DNA from: Mycolicibacterium sp. CBMA 234
GTDB taxonomy: Bacteria > Actinomycetota > Actinomycetes > Mycobacteriales > Mycobacteriaceae
DNA: 64,000 bases
Assembly: GCF_009729415.1 (NCBI RefSeq)
Contig: NZ_MPKW01000009.1
Location: 62,001 to 126,000, forward strand
Direction: 5' to 3'
The notes beneath the pieces were generated by a model. That model was not told the origin of the DNA. It did no database searches and worked only from the letters and a program-made list of their open reading frames with translations. Every line of letters begins with the position of its first letter. Position 1 is the stretch's first letter. Made by a program: the position numbers and the translations under genes. This document shows, piece by piece, positions 18,655-27,258 of this stretch.

Positions 18655-19815
18655 TTAGTTCGCTCCGGCTGCTTTGCAGGCTGCGCTAATTGCCCCAAAT
18701 CCACGCCACCACACATTGAAGAGGTAGAGATCTGCATTAGTGTAAGTAGGCATTCCTTGGATGAATGCACGCCCGTACTGGGCTGATAATACCGCGAGGT
18801 CGGCAACTATCGGGTTGCTGCTTGCGTTACCAAGTCTCTCGATTGTGTCAGAGATGCGCGTCAATACAGGTCTCAGTGCATCATTTTCGGCCTTGTATTC
18901 GAGTGACCAATTGCTGGCCGGGATGTTGGGATCTTCTTTATTCCAAGCGATGTAGGCCGGATCTGCGACGAATTCATCGACTAATGAGTTCCACTGAGGG
19001 CAATCCGAAGCCGAAGTCGCTAGAAATATGGTTGGGCGATTGACATCCCCTAGTGGTGCAACATGTTGCGGCGGGCTAGCTGCGCCGACAAGCGGCCCCC
19101 GTGCGCTCGCCGAGCTGAATGTTATTGCCTGGCAGATATTAGTAATGATCATTCCGAATAGCACGCCAGTGGATTGTAAATATTTGTCATTTTCCGTATA
19201 CGTGGGGATTCGGTCGACAAATGCTCGAGTGTAAGCGATGTATTGCTGATACAGTTCACGCATTGCACGATGCTGCGTGAGTTTGATCAGTGGTACGGTT
19301 TGGTCCGCCGAATTACCCAGTGCATCGCTCACTTTTCGATACATCGCCTGCATATCCGGGTTCCATGCGCTCGCGGGTATGGACGGGTCGCGCTTGTCCC
19401 AGCCGTCCTTCTCGACGTTGGCCAAAGTGTCGTTAATCGGACCCCACGGTGCGCATGACGGATCTTCAGTAATCACCGAAACCGGTCCGGTGTCGTTGGC
19501 GCTGGCGATGTCGGATTTCGCACCCGATGTCGGTGTACTACCGCTACCGCCGTTCGCATTGTTAGTTCCCTTGCCACCCGCACACGACACGGCCACTACG
19601 GCTGTCACCGCGATGACGGCGATCAGTGCGATCGCGCCGAGAATCCACTTCAGTGGACCCTGCTTCTTAGGTGCGGGAGTGGGATTCGGCCACTGTTGTT
19701 GCGGCGGGTTCCATTGACCCTGCGGACCCGGCTGCCCACCGGGATACCCCTGCCAGTTCCCGGGCTGCTGAGGCGGTTGAGAGCCCCAAGGGCCGGACGG
19801 CGGTGGCTGGGTCAC
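18655..19815 (-). CDS. single-pass membrane protein with proline-rich cytoplasmic head and duplicated outer domain
   Basis: 386 residues from a GTG at 19815 that overlaps the stop of the upstream gene (GTGA). Residues 1-50 are Pro/Gln/Gly-rich, 56-76 are one membrane span, then a short Gly/Ser linker. The outer part holds two related ~110-residue units, at about 113-220 and 263-383. Each has Cys-x-x-Trp, a Lys-x-x-Asp-Pro-x-Ile-Pro-Ala-Ser element (KRDPSIPASAWNP and KEDPNIPASNWSL), an aromatic ARAFVDRIPTYT / GRAFIQGMPTYT element and a closing Cys, so each probably has a disulfide. No known domain recognised. It sits between a YxxxD-bearing protein and the large WXG-headed protein. It may be a receptor or anchor; this is inference. 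Confidence 0.75.
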   Translation of the reverse strand: MTQPPPSGPWGSQPPQQPGNWQGYPGGQPGPQGQWNPPQQQWPNPTPAPKKQGPLKWILGAIALIAVIAVTAVVAVSCAGGKGTNNANGGSGSTPTSGAKSDIASANDTGPVSVITEDPSCAPWGPINDTLANVEKDGWDKRDPSIPASAWNPDMQAMYRKVSDALGNSADQTVPLIKLTQHRAMRELYQQYIAYTRAFVDRIPTYTENDKYLQSTGVLFGMIITNICQAITFSSASARGPLVGAASPPQHVAPLGDVNRPTIFLATSASDCPQWNSLVDEFVADPAYIAWNKEDPNIPASNWSLEYKAENDALRPVLTRISDTIERLGNASSNPIVADLAVLSAQYGRAFIQGMPTYTNADLYLFNVWWRGFGAISAACKAAGAN

Positions 19816-20645
19816 AGTTGTTCCTCCACATTGGGTCGTGTCGGTGCGGCATGGCGTGGTGCAGACGACGGCGGTACAGGAGCGCTTTGGCCGTGACTTG
19901 GCCCGGCCGCGTGCTTGGCCTCGACGGGAGCCTTTGGCTGCTCTTTCTCCGACTGCGCCTGCGGCTTGTCCTTGTGTTCTGCCGACTTCTTTTCCTCGTC
20001 GGCCTTCTTGTCTTCAGCCGCCTTACGCTCAGCATCTTCCGGCTTGTCCTTCTCGGACTCGCCCTTTTTGCCGGCCAATTGGCTGATCTGCTGACCCACT
20101 TGCTGCGCCATCTGCATCGCGGCTTGAGGTATCGCCCCAGCCGCCTGGGCCATCTGCATCGGCATCTGCAGCATCTGGCCACCCATCTGGCCGAGCTGGC
20201 TCAGCTGACTCATGGGATCCCCGCCAGCGCCAGGCGCACCTGGTGCACCTGCAGGAGTTGCACCGGCCTTGGCCGGGTCGGCTGCGCCAGCGGGCGACCC
20301 GCCTCCACCGCCACCGGGCGCGCCACCGCCAGGGCCTCGTCCGGCCGGATCATCGAGCTTTTGCTTCAAGACGTCTGCCGCCGCGTCCTGGTCGGTGGTG
20401 GCATAGGTCGACGCCGCATCCTTGATGTTCGCCGCGTAGGCGGCGGTGTCCGCCTTCAGCTTCGGCAAGCCAGACGAGATCGGATTGGCGTAGAGCGGGG
20501 CATTTCTGGCGGCTGTAGTACTCAAGTCATCCGAACCCGTCGGAATGTAGAACGCCGGCGCCGCGGGCACCGCATCGGACGCTGCCTGAAACGCCTGCCC
20601 TGCCGCGGCCAGTTGAGCTGTATCAACTTTCAACGTGGGCGTCAT
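19812..20645 (-). CDS. Ala/Gly-rich ESX-type protein with YxxxD signal and charged tail
   Basis: 277 residues, ATG 20645. The first ~90 residues are two helices, beginning LKVDTAQLAAAGQAF, and end in Y81-A-T-T-D85, which fits the type VII secretion signal YxxxD/E. Next is a Gly/Pro/Ala-rich linker, a Met/Gln-rich amphipathic segment (MSQLSQLGQMGGQML) and a highly charged Lys/Glu/Asp tail of ~80 residues. Length and head are PE-like, but the canonical PE motif is absent. It overlaps the following membrane-protein gene by 4 bp and follows the WXG100 gene by 75 bp. Likely exported with the small WXG partners; function unknown. Confidence 0.72.
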   Translation of the reverse strand: MTPTLKVDTAQLAAAGQAFQAASDAVPAAPAFYIPTGSDDLSTTAARNAPLYANPISSGLPKLKADTAAYAANIKDAASTYATTDQDAAADVLKQKLDDPAGRGPGGGAPGGGGGGSPAGAADPAKAGATPAGAPGAPGAGGDPMSQLSQLGQMGGQMLQMPMQMAQAAGAIPQAAMQMAQQVGQQISQLAGKKGESEKDKPEDAERKAAEDKKADEEKKSAEHKDKPQAQSEKEQPKAPVEAKHAAGPSHGQSAPVPPSSAPRHAAPTRPNVEEQL

Positions 20646-20720
20646 CAGATGCGCACCTGACGGTGTGCCGCCGCATACCGCCCATGACTATTCGACACCG
20701 AATTCCCCTCCCTGAGTCGG

Positions 20721-21011
20721 TCAGCCGAACTTGCCCTTGAGCTTCCCCTCGGCAGATTCCATCGAATCATGTCCGGTCTGGATGGCCCCGATCAGCTTGT
20801 CCAGAGCTTCGAGCGCGGCGTCGGCCTTCGCGCCCCAGGAATGCTCGGCCGCTTGCCAGCCTTCACGAGCGGTGCCGTTCCAGATATCGCTGCTGACCAG
20901 CTGAATTCGAGCGCGCTCCTCAACAAGGATGCCGTTCAACCGCTTGTGCTCATCCTTGAGTTCGTCGATTGCATTCTCGATGTCCGCAAAGTGCCATTCC
21001 TGCTCAGCCAT
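20721..21011 (-). CDS. WXG100-family (ESAT-6-like) protein
   Basis: 96 residues, the standard WXG100 length, predicted as a helical hairpin with W44-N45-G46 at the turn (SDIWNGTAREGW). It has no YxxxD/E at the C-terminus, so it should be exported as a heterodimer with a signal-bearing partner. That partner is most likely the 100-residue product just upstream (21020-21322), 8 bp away. No EccA-E or mycosin gene is in the window, so the secretion machine must be elsewhere. Confidence 0.88.
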   Translation of the reverse strand: MAEQEWHFADIENAIDELKDEHKRLNGILVEERARIQLVSSDIWNGTAREGWQAAEHSWGAKADAALEALDKLIGAIQTGHDSMESAEGKLKGKFG

Positions 21012-21019
21012 CGGTCCCC

Positions 21020-21322
21020 CTAGAGATGCATTGCTTTGGTCAGGCCCGCGGCCGCATTCGCGTCAGTCGAGTCGTAGGCGGCTACTGCGGCCTGCAGCGT
21101 CTCTGTGATCGTCCCCTGCTCAGTGCGCAGCGCGGCCATCGCCTTCTGATAGCTAGTCAGAGCGACGTCGACGGCCTTGCCGGTGTCGCCCTTCAATGCT
21201 TTACCGAATGAGTGAATGGCCTCCCCGACAGCCTTCTCATGAGCATCGAGGTGACCGATCGTCTCCTCAAGCTTCGCGACCTGATGCTGCAGCATCGCCG
21301 TATCAACCTTGACTACGTCCAC
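21020..21322 (-). CDS. small helical ESX partner protein with YxxxD signal
   Basis: 100 residues from GTG 21322, chosen because a GAGGGGG ribosome site precedes it; the open frame runs further upstream but without a start signal. Two helices flank a KGDTG turn (44-48) where WXG proteins have W-x-G. The second helix ends in Y83-D-S-T-D87, a type VII YxxxD signal. It is the first gene of the five-gene cassette and the likely heterodimer partner of the WXG100 protein that follows. It could also be placed in the EspC-like family; the WXG motif itself is missing. Confidence 0.78.
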   Translation of the reverse strand: MDVVKVDTAMLQHQVAKLEETIGHLDAHEKAVGEAIHSFGKALKGDTGKAVDVALTSYQKAMAALRTEQGTITETLQAAVAAYDSTDANAAAGLTKAMHL

Positions 21323-21562
21323 GTCGCCCCCTCGCGCAACAACCCCGGCCGATTTTACGCCCGCGGAGTTATCAGTCGTCCTAACAAGGATAGTGGTCAC
21401 ACGGACTGGGGACCTGCACCAAAAGTTTGGGAGACGATCCTGGAGCGCACGGACCAAGTTGATGGCGTTTTCGAACGATTTGCGGTGGCCTCGCGCGCGT
21501 GAGCGCAAAGCGCTGCTCGAGCCCGGTTACGAGGAACTCTGGCTGCTTTGGTGTCAGCAGGC

Positions 21563-22303
21563 CTATTTGGTAGGAGATGCTTGGGTGGCATTCGCGCGCA
21601 ACAGCTCCCGCAACTCGGCGATTTCGCCCCGCAGACCGTCGATGTGCGCCGCGGTCGCGGCGTCCTGCTTCTCGTCCTCGTCTGACACCGTCTGCACGAT
21701 CCATGACGCGATGGTCGCAGTGATGGAACCGACCAGGCTGATGCCGCCGATCATCATGAGACCGGCCATGACTCGGCCGGAGGTGGTGACCGGGTACATG
21801 TCGCCGTAGCCGACAGTGGTGATGGTCGTTATCGCCCACCACACGGCCAGGCCGAAGCTGGTGATGTGCGCGCCAGGTGCGCCACGTTCGGCGTCGTACA
21901 CCGCAAGTGCCCCCACGTACACCAGCAGCACGGCGCCGGAGACGGTGTAGATGATCACCTTTCCGCGGATGGCGTTGCCGATGGCCTTCTGCAGCGCGCC
22001 GAGAAGCACGACCAACCGGAGCAGACGCAGTGGCCGCAGGAGCGGCAGCAACACAATGGCCAGATCGATCAGATGCCGGAAGAACCACTGTTTACGGTCA
22101 GGGGCCAAGTAGAGCCGGACCACGTAGTCGGCGGTGAACGCGCCCCACGCCAACGACGTCGTGAGGTTCACCAGCAATGCGGTCATGCCCCGCGGCTGGA
22201 CAAGAACATCGACGCTGTACGCGGCCAGGAACAGGGCGGCTACGGCGGCCAGCGGCCATTCCGCTCGGTGTTCCCAGCTGTCGAGGCGGTCTTGCGTAGT
22301 CAC
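21563..22303 (-). CDS. potassium channel, voltage-gated type
   Basis: 246 residues from a GTG at 22303. About six membrane spans; an S4-like segment RPLRLLRLVVLL with Arg at every third position near residues 90-102; selectivity filter TTVGYGD at 162-168 with the pore helix before it; and a C-terminal coiled coil (~215-240, HIDGLRGEIAELRELLRA) that would tetramerise. This gives a K+-selective channel in the cytoplasmic membrane. It stands alone, divergent from the acyltransferase at 22475. No ligand-binding RCK domain. Confidence 0.92.
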   Translation of the reverse strand: MTTQDRLDSWEHRAEWPLAAVAALFLAAYSVDVLVQPRGMTALLVNLTTSLAWGAFTADYVVRLYLAPDRKQWFFRHLIDLAIVLLPLLRPLRLLRLVVLLGALQKAIGNAIRGKVIIYTVSGAVLLVYVGALAVYDAERGAPGAHITSFGLAVWWAITTITTVGYGDMYPVTTSGRVMAGLMMIGGISLVGSITATIASWIVQTVSDEDEKQDAATAAHIDGLRGEIAELRELLRANATQASPTK

Positions 22304-22474
22304 GTCACAGATTGTGCGGCATCGGCTGCGATGGAGAATTGCGCGCCGTCCGGGCGCTCGGAGTCTCGTTGCCCAGTAGCTAGGTAGTTGCTTCCAGGTT
22401 GCCGTGAGTAATTGACGTCAAAGTTGTAATACTGGCAAGCTCGGCTCGCTCAACCACCGAAACGAGGCTCTGGC

Positions 22475-24538
22475 GTGCTTGATCCAGTCGCAACGCCCGC
22501 TGTTGCGCCGTCGCAGCTAGTTTCCCGCGGAACTTACCGTCCGGATATCGACGCGCTTCGGGCCATTGCCATTGTCATGGTGGTTGCGTTCCATGCGGGT
22601 GTTCCTGGTTTCGCCGGTGGTTTCGCCGGTGTCGATGTTTTCTTTGTGATCTCGGGATTCGTCATCCTGAGGAGCTTGACGACTGAGCAGGCCAGTAGCG
22701 GCCGCGTCGGCTGGTGGGCGTTCTACGGGCGCCGATTCCGGCGGCTCGCCCCCGCGGCATTGCTGATGATCGTTGTGGTGCTGCTGGTCGGAATGCTGGT
22801 GCTCAACCCGATCGGCGAGCGCCAAGCCGTCAGCGACAGCGCGATGGCCGCAGCCACTTCGACCTCGAATTTCTACTTCAGCTTCCTGCTTGGGGACTAC
22901 TTCGTTCCTACGTACCTGCCGAACGTCTACCTCCACACGTGGTCCCTGTCTGTTGAAGAGCAGTTCTACATCGGGGTTCCGTTGCTTTTCGCGGCAACCG
23001 GTTTTCTGGTGCGCCGTGGCCGCGACCGTCGTCGGGTGATGATCGTGCTCATCCTGCTGGCATGTGCGGGTTCCCTGATTGCCGCTGTCGTCCTCGGCCG
23101 GTTCGCTCCGACGCAAGCTTTCTACCTGCCATTCGGCCGGGTCTACGAACTTGGCATCGGTGCCCTGCTGGCGGTCGTTGGTATTTCTCCGGCCCGGGCT
23201 GCCCTGCGCAGGATTGTCTGGACGTGTTCAGCTGTCGCGCTGCTGGGCGTGATGGTCGTGGGACTGCCTGCGTTCGGCTTCCCTGGTGCCTGGGCGCTGA
23301 TCCCCACCATCGCGACTGCAGGGATGATCTGGGCGCACATCACGTCCGACGATCCCGGCGCCCGATATCTGCTGGCAGCGCCCGTCCTCGGAATCGGGAA
23401 GGCTTCCTACGGTTGGTACCTGTGGCATTGGCCGCTGCTAGCAATTGCCGCGACCTGGTACCTGCGGGACCCGCCCGGGTGGCTCCGGGTGGCCCTAGTG
23501 CTCATTGCCCTGGGTATTGCGGTGTGGAGCTATCGATACTGGGAACCGCGGTTCCGCGCTGGTTCGCCCGCGGGCAACGATCGGCGAACGGTCCTGACGG
23601 GGTTGACTGCAATTGCCGTCGTCTGCGCCATGGCATTTGGTTCTGAACTGCTCGCCGATCAGACGGCGAAGACTGGCTTCTGGCCGGCCGCCTCGCACGC
23701 GAAGTACGACAGCGCGTTCCCGCCGAATTGCTTGCACAACATGGCGATCGGCCAGAAAGCCGAGTACGAGATCTGCCCGCTGCCCGGTTTCGATCCGGCG
23801 CGTCCGTCCATCGTCGTGTGGGGCGACTCTTATGCGCAGATGCTGCTGCCCGGCGTGGTCAAAGCGGCCGCAGGGCGTCCGGTGAACGTGGTTGCCATGC
23901 CGCGGGGAACCTGTCCGCCGTACCTGCCGGACGCCGCTCATCTACCCGACATGCCGTACGGGTTGGAGCGAACTCGGCTCGAGCTGTGCCAGCTGCACAA
24001 CAACGAGGCGCTGCGCTGGGTTCTCAGAGCCGCCAAGGGTGCCGGAGTGCGGGTGATCATCGCCGCACGCTGGCCGATCTATCACGGGCGCACTGAGCTG
24101 TACCCGAGCTTGGCGCGCGAGTCCCAGAACCTCGCTACCGACAGTGGTCCACTGATGCGGGGTACACCTGCACTTCTGTCACGGCTGGGCGATGCCGGGG
24201 TTGGCGTCGACCTGCTGGGCATTAACCCAGAGCTCGACCGGCCGGCACCCGAATGCGTGACGCGGCGATGGCGCACCTATCCGTGCGACGTCTCGCGAAG
24301 TGCCGAAGAGGCTTACTGGGGTGACACGGTTGATTGGTTCGACCGGCTGCACGCTGTCCTAGGCGACCGATCGCGGATCATCGACCCGATCAGATCAATC
24401 TGCGACCAGGACGTGTGTAAGGCGCAAAGCGACGGAGTTATCAACTTCTACGACACCGATCATCTCAGTGCCGGTGCCACCGAAAGGCTTTCAGATCAGA
24501 TTGCCCCGACGGTAGAGGCCGTACTCAGTAAACGGTGA
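22475..24538 (+). CDS. acyltransferase-3 / SGNH fusion (OafA/OafB type)
   Basis: 687 residues from a GTG at 22475. The N-terminal ~370 residues are an acyltransferase-3 membrane domain (YRPDIDALRAIAIVMVVAFHAG, GVDVFFVISGFVI, HTWSLSVEEQFY, GWYLWHWPLL). The C-terminal outer domain is SGNH-like with GDS at 450-452 and DTDHLS near 667. Such fusions O-acetylate or acylate sugars of the envelope, the membrane part carrying the acyl group across and the SGNH part transferring it. It overlaps the convergent aldose epimerase by 14 bp. The acceptor is unknown; glycopeptidolipid, LOS, peptidoglycan or arabinogalactan are possible. Confidence 0.9.
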   Translation: MLDPVATPAVAPSQLVSRGTYRPDIDALRAIAIVMVVAFHAGVPGFAGGFAGVDVFFVISGFVILRSLTTEQASSGRVGWWAFYGRRFRRLAPAALLMIVVVLLVGMLVLNPIGERQAVSDSAMAAATSTSNFYFSFLLGDYFVPTYLPNVYLHTWSLSVEEQFYIGVPLLFAATGFLVRRGRDRRRVMIVLILLACAGSLIAAVVLGRFAPTQAFYLPFGRVYELGIGALLAVVGISPARAALRRIVWTCSAVALLGVMVVGLPAFGFPGAWALIPTIATAGMIWAHITSDDPGARYLLAAPVLGIGKASYGWYLWHWPLLAIAATWYLRDPPGWLRVALVLIALGIAVWSYRYWEPRFRAGSPAGNDRRTVLTGLTAIAVVCAMAFGSELLADQTAKTGFWPAASHAKYDSAFPPNCLHNMAIGQKAEYEICPLPGFDPARPSIVVWGDSYAQMLLPGVVKAAAGRPVNVVAMPRGTCPPYLPDAAHLPDMPYGLERTRLELCQLHNNEALRWVLRAAKGAGVRVIIAARWPIYHGRTELYPSLARESQNLATDSGPLMRGTPALLSRLGDAGVGVDLLGINPELDRPAPECVTRRWRTYPCDVSRSAEEAYWGDTVDWFDRLHAVLGDRSRIIDPIRSICDQDVCKAQSDGVINFYDTDHLSAGATERLSDQIAPTVEAVLSKR

Positions 24539-25427
24539 TTGAGAACCGCGCGATCGCCGACCTGCCCGGGGCGGCGACGCGGTAGTTGCCGCGGCGCAGC
24601 GCGTCGGTAGGTGCGGCCATGGGCTCGATGGCCACCAGCGCGTCGCTGGGCGGCGCGAACAGTTGCGCGGCCGGATAACCGGTTTCGAAGGTCACCGTGA
24701 TCCGGTGGCCCCCACCGCTGATGGCGAATTGCGCACCGTCGGGCACCTGGTCGAAGCCATCGTCGTAGGCGGTGTCGCCGAGCGGGCCGGAGCGGGCCGG
24801 CCAGGTCTCGGAAGCGCCGGTCGGCAACCCTCGATCGTCGGTCGGCAGGTGCCGCAGCGCGGGCGTCTCCAGAATCCAATCCTCGCGCGGCACACCGGGA
24901 ATGGTCAGGTATGGGTGGTAGCCGAAGCACAGCGGCACCGACGCCGCGGTGGTCGGCCGGACGGCGGTCTCGACGGTCAGGGTGCGGTCCGCGAGGGTGA
25001 CGCGCTGAGTCAGGATGTGCGGGAACGGGAATGACGCGAGCAGGCCCGGCCGGCCACTGAAATCCAATGTGGCAGTGAGTGAATTCGGTGACTGCTCGGT
25101 GACCAACCAGCCCGGGTACGCGGCCAGGACGCCGTGGATCGGGGCACCGTGCTCGTCGACCCGCACGCCTCCGGCGCCGGGTGTCAACGTGACGGCACCG
25201 CCGTCGACGTCATAGATTCTCGCGCCCAAGCGATTCGCCCACGGATACAGCAGTGGGATGCCCATGGTCTTGGCGTTGGCCAGGTAGGCGTCCAAGCCGC
25301 GCCGCTGTCCCAGGAACTCAGCGTTTCCGTCGGAAAGTGAGGTGCCGATCATGCCCGCGGACGGGACGAACGTCGCCGTCATCGTGGATTCGGGGTCGGT
25401 CAGTACGACGGTGTCGAGTTCGGTCAT
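24525..25427 (-). CDS. aldose 1-epimerase (mutarotase) family
   Basis: 300 residues, ATG 25427 with a GGAGGAC ribosome site. Family features are LLYPWANRLGARIYD, the HG pair in GAPIHGVLAAYP, CFGYHPYLTIPG with the proton-donor His, and a C-terminal VAIEPMAAPTDALRRG whose Glu is the likely base. It interconverts alpha and beta sugar anomers. It is the last gene of a CYTH / flavohaemoprotein / epimerase run, 15 bp after the flavohaemoprotein. Confidence 0.88.
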   Translation of the reverse strand: MTELDTVVLTDPESTMTATFVPSAGMIGTSLSDGNAEFLGQRRGLDAYLANAKTMGIPLLYPWANRLGARIYDVDGGAVTLTPGAGGVRVDEHGAPIHGVLAAYPGWLVTEQSPNSLTATLDFSGRPGLLASFPFPHILTQRVTLADRTLTVETAVRPTTAASVPLCFGYHPYLTIPGVPREDWILETPALRHLPTDDRGLPTGASETWPARSGPLGDTAYDDGFDQVPDGAQFAISGGGHRITVTFETGYPAAQLFAPPSDALVAIEPMAAPTDALRRGNYRVAAPGRSAIARFSITVY

Positions 25428-25442
25428 CGGTGTCCTCCGGGG

Positions 25443-26609
25443 TCAGTAGGGCAACGGATCATGCTGAATACGTTCTGGCGGTGCGCCTTTGGTGATCAGG
25501 GCGGCTTTGGTCGCCGCCACCATCTTCGGCCCGCCGCACAACAGGATCTGTCGGTCGCCCCAGTTGCCGTAGCTGGTGACGACGTCGGGAAGTAGTCCCG
25601 TCTGGCGCACGTGCAGCCCGCGGGGCGGCCTCACGTCCGGGTAGTCGGCGGCCCACGGTGGATCGGTGGAGTACTCAGATACCGGGGTGACCGATAACCA
25701 CGGGTTGGTGGCCGCGATCTCCCAGAGGGTACGGAGGTCGTAGAGGTCGCAAGGGTAGCGTCCGCCGAAAAACAGGTGTACCCGCGGATTTTCGGCCTCA
25801 CGGCACAGGTTCATCACCAACGCGCGCAGCGGAGCCAGTCCGGTGCTGCCAGCAACCATGAGCACATCTCCGTCGGAGCGTGAAACATGCATTCCGCCAT
25901 GGGGATTCGATAGGCGCCACCGGTCACCGGGTGTGGTCTGGTTGACGATCGCGGTGCTCACCATGCCGCCACTGACCGACCGGACGTGGAATTCGATGGC
26001 ACCGCTGGTGTCGGCGGGCATAGACGGACTGAGGTGCCGCCAGCGACGCGGCCACTGCGGAACCTGCACGGCGACATACTGTCCGGCGTGATACGCCAGC
26101 GGCTGGTCCAGTTGTAGCCGCACCACCGACACATCGCGCGTGACGCGCAGATGCTCGACGACGGTGCCGTCGACGTAGGGCGGTGTCTGCTCGCGGTCGG
26201 CGGCGCCGCGCATGACGCCGACGATCAGATCGACGGCGTGCGTGGTGGCCTCGGCGATCCGGGCGTCCCAGCGGTCGCCGAGATGCTCGTGCAGGGTGGC
26301 CAGCAACGCGTCGTGCAGGGTGGCGTAATGCTGTTGTGTCACGCCGTATTTGCGATGATCCCGGCCGAGCTGAGCGAGGAAGGCGACGGGCTCCTCGGCG
26401 CGTTGGTCCACGAACTCGCCCAGTACCCAGAACAATGCCTGGCAGAACGAGTTCCGTTGGGCTGCAAGGTCGGGTGGGAACAGATCGCGCACGGACGGGT
26501 CAGTGGCGAACCAGCGAGCGTAGAAGCGGCCGACGACGTCGCTGCCGCCCCGCTTCGGGTCGACCGCAGCGCGTACCGTCGACAGCGCTTCGCGGTCGTC
26601 TAGTCCCAT
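25443..26609 (-). CDS. type II flavohaemoprotein (globin-reductase; Rv0385-like)
   Basis: 388 residues. The N-terminal globin (~1-140) has FYARWF with the B10 Tyr and a proximal His in GRDHRKYGV; the C-terminal part is an FAD/NAD ferredoxin-reductase-like module (RHLSPSMPAD, GDVLMVAGSTGLAPLRALV, FFGGRYPCDLYDL, ILLCGGPKMVAATK). Length, arrangement and position, divergent from clpB as in M. tuberculosis Rv0385-Rv0384c, point to the type II flavohaemoglobins. These have been linked to D-lactate oxidation rather than classical NO dioxygenase activity. Its ATG shares one base with the CYTH stop (TGATG), so translation is coupled. Confidence 0.85.
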   Translation of the reverse strand: MGLDDREALSTVRAAVDPKRGGSDVVGRFYARWFATDPSVRDLFPPDLAAQRNSFCQALFWVLGEFVDQRAEEPVAFLAQLGRDHRKYGVTQQHYATLHDALLATLHEHLGDRWDARIAEATTHAVDLIVGVMRGAADREQTPPYVDGTVVEHLRVTRDVSVVRLQLDQPLAYHAGQYVAVQVPQWPRRWRHLSPSMPADTSGAIEFHVRSVSGGMVSTAIVNQTTPGDRWRLSNPHGGMHVSRSDGDVLMVAGSTGLAPLRALVMNLCREAENPRVHLFFGGRYPCDLYDLRTLWEIAATNPWLSVTPVSEYSTDPPWAADYPDVRPPRGLHVRQTGLLPDVVTSYGNWGDRQILLCGGPKMVAATKAALITKGAPPERIQHDPLPY

Positions 26610-27232
26610 CAGGCGTCGTCGAAGTTGTTTTGCCCCAAGGTGGTGACGAATTTGGGGCCCAGCAGATCGAGCTCGCGGAGGTGCGCGTCGGCCCAGGTTC
26701 CGTACGGTTGGTGCGCCAGGTACTCATTGCGGAACCGGTCGTCCTCGGAGACCTCGGTGGCGCAGAAGGCCGGGATAGCCAGGTCGACCACCGGCCCGCC
26801 GCGTTCCACCTCGGCCAGCAGCAGCGGGGCGTTGGCGTCCAGGAATCGGTCGACGACCCAGCCGTCTTCGCCCAGCCACACCGAGTACCGCACCTTGGTG
26901 ACCACATGCTCGGCGCGGCGGACGATTTCGCCGGCGACCATCGGGTCGAGTTCTCGCTCGGCCTCGTAGCGGGTACCTCCGGTGGCTGGACCTTTGGCCG
27001 TCATGGTGCCGATTGCATCGGTGCCAAGAACCTCGACGAGGTCGATCGATGGGTGGCTCAGATCAGCCGGGGCGGGACCCTGAACGCGCACGCGTACCGC
27101 GTATCCGTCGGACGCGAACAGATATGCCTGCACGATCAGGGCAGGACTCGGATCGGATGCTGTGACGGCGGGCAGGTCGCGGACGAAGAACTTGCGTTCG
27201 AACTCGAAATCACCGAAGCCGGATTCGGACAT
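26609..27232 (-). CDS. CYTH-domain protein (triphosphate tunnel metalloenzyme-like)
   Basis: 207 residues, ATG 27232. The N-terminal signature ExExK is seen as E10-F-E12-R-K14. Alternating basic and acidic strands follow (YAVRVRVQG, LGTDAIGTMTAKGP, RYEAERELD, KVRYSVWLGEDGWVVDRF, LLLAEVERGG), as in CYTH/tunnel enzymes that bind inorganic triphosphate, ThTP or adenylate products. It is the first gene of the run with the flavohaemoprotein. The metabolic link between these neighbours is not evident. Length is typical of the single-domain class. Confidence 0.82.
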   Translation of the reverse strand: MSESGFGDFEFERKFFVRDLPAVTASDPSPALIVQAYLFASDGYAVRVRVQGPAPADLSHPSIDLVEVLGTDAIGTMTAKGPATGGTRYEAERELDPMVAGEIVRRAEHVVTKVRYSVWLGEDGWVVDRFLDANAPLLLAEVERGGPVVDLAIPAFCATEVSEDDRFRNEYLAHQPYGTWADAHLRELDLLGPKFVTTLGQNNFDDA

Positions 27233-27258
27233 GCCTAAACCGTAGCCGTCGGTTCCTG

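Noticed and set aside
21381..22088. Minus-strand frame overlapping the potassium channel and the region upstream of the type VII cassette
   Set aside because: It is a shifted shadow of the channel gene, which has the clear TTVGYGD filter in the other frame.
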